DNA of 23,548 bases, taken from assembly GCA_002377585.1 (NCBI GenBank), contig DFQC01000050.1, forward strand, positions 1 through 23,548, given 5' to 3'. The position numbers and the translations under genes are program-made. A model generated the notes under the pieces. That model was not told the origin of the DNA. It ran no database searches and saw nothing but the letters and a program-made list of their open reading frames with translations. This stretch comes from Anaerolineales bacterium UBA3499. Lineage in GTDB: Bacteria; Chloroflexota; Anaerolineae; Anaerolineales; UBA11657. This document shows positions 23,111 to 23,548 of this stretch, in pieces (the stretch's first letter is position 1; every line of letters begins with the position of its first letter).

Positions 23111-23548
23111 ATGGACTCAATACATATCCGCAACTTGAGCCATCAATATGATGGTAGAGTGGATCGGGCTCTTAAAAACATCAACCTAGACATCCGAGCA
23201 TCGGCAGTCACTGTCTTGCTGGGTGCTAGTGGGTCAGGAAAATCTACCTTTCTGCGCAGCATCAATCGTCTAATCGAACCGGAAGAAGGACAGATTGTAA
23301 TCAACAATCAAGATATACTGCAATGCGGTACGCACGAGGTGGAGGAAATCCGCCAAAGTATCGGGATGATCTTTCAGCAATTCAATCTGGTTGAGCGCGA
23401 TACTGTTCTGAAGAATGTGTTGAATGGTCGTTTGAGCTATGTACGCACTTTTCCCGGTATCTTCAACCGGTTTTCCAGTGAGGATTACGATATAGCATAT
23501 GATTGTTTGCGCCGAGTGGGCCTTATTGAGTATGCTGACTATCGGGCC
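23111..23548 (+). CDS. phnC: Phosphonate ABC transporter ATP-binding protein PhnC (3' end outside window)
   Basis: The first 146 residues of an ABC ATPase. Walker A is 'LLGASGSGKSTFLRSINRL' starting near residue 35, the Q-loop region is 'IGMIFQQFNLVERDTVLKN', and 'VLNGRLSYVRTFPGIFN' is the typical PhnC insertion after the Q-loop, which distinguishes it from general amino-acid or phosphate importers. The ATG at 23111 gives the usual PhnC N-terminus 'IHIRNLSHQYDG'. The gene runs off the right edge, so signature and Walker B motifs are not seen. A permease gene phnE would be expected next. Confidence 0.9.
   Translation, partial: MDSIHIRNLSHQYDGRVDRALKNINLDIRASAVTVLLGASGSGKSTFLRSINRLIEPEEGQIVINNQDILQCGTHEVEEIRQSIGMIFQQFNLVERDTVLKNVLNGRLSYVRTFPGIFNRFSSEDYDIAYDCLRRVGLIEYADYRA

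Noticed and set aside
1..23548. CRISPR arrays, tRNA or rRNA genes, insertion sequences
   Set aside because: Reading both strands showed no regularly spaced repeats, no cloverleaf or rRNA sequence and no transposase. The module borders inferred from composition carry no visible IS ends or att sites.

Overview
The window is bacterial and every gene I can support lies on the + strand. It reads as most of a surface-polysaccharide (capsule, O-antigen or glycan) biosynthesis locus of about 21 kb that runs into a phosphonate-type ABC importer at the right end. The host cannot be named. The left 20 kb is AT-rich (one 60-base line at 7981 counts 25% GC, one at 17041 counts 38%), most of its starts lack a clear Shine-Dalgarno sequence, and GTG starts are common. 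The right end is richer in GC (line 22441 counts 63%) and has one textbook sigma70-type promoter and one good ribosome binding site. A lipobox in the PhnD-like protein shows that exported lipoproteins are made.

Layout: (1) 3-4008: a TIGR04372-type glycosyltransferase cut by the left edge, a GT2 glycosyltransferase and an MsbA/PglK-like ABC exporter. (2) 4072-5796: a CMP-nonulosonate synthetase (NeuA-like) and a NodB-type polysaccharide deacetylase. (3) 5829-9813: an acyl module made of an acyl carrier protein, an AMP-forming acyl ligase, a GAPDH-like enzyme that keeps the catalytic Cys/His pair, and a GNAT-like acyltransferase. (4) 9908-11344: a cobalamin-binding-type radical SAM enzyme. (5) 11646-13867: NeuB-like and NeuC-like enzymes for a sialic-acid-type sugar. 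(6) 13969-16764: a coupled atypical SDR, PHP hydrolase and ATP-grasp trio. (7) 16779-18915: a DegT-like aminotransferase and a FemAB/GNAT-like acyltransferase. (8) 19143-22032: a sulfotransferase-like protein, a LicC/PntC-like nucleotidyltransferase, and an APS-kinase-like domain fused to a CsoR/RcnR/FrmR-family (DUF156) domain. (9) 22171-23548: PhnD lipoprotein and the start of PhnC.

How the parts may work together: NeuC, NeuB and NeuA would make a CMP-activated nonulosonic acid; the glycosyltransferases would assemble a lipid-linked glycan; the ABC exporter would flip it; and the acyl, methyl (radical SAM), amide (ATP-grasp) and sulfo/phospho-type modules would decorate it.

The most unusual part is 19143-22032. 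Its enzyme set (nucleotidyltransferase, APS-kinase-like kinase, sulfotransferase-like transferase) resembles the logic of Campylobacter jejuni methyl-phosphoramidate capsule decoration, where Cj1416 makes a CDP-linked phospho group and the APS-kinase homologue Cj1415 phosphorylates its 3'-OH. Here the kinase is fused to a DNA-binding sensor domain. A 17-bp inverted repeat of RcnR/FrmR/CsoR operator type (ATACTA-CCCCC-TAGTAT) fills the 17-bp spacer of a consensus TTGACA/TATAAT promoter just upstream. This suggests a self-regulating biosynthetic kinase, next to a phosphonate importer that could feed the pathway. The fusion and the operator are visible in the sequence; the pathway is inference.
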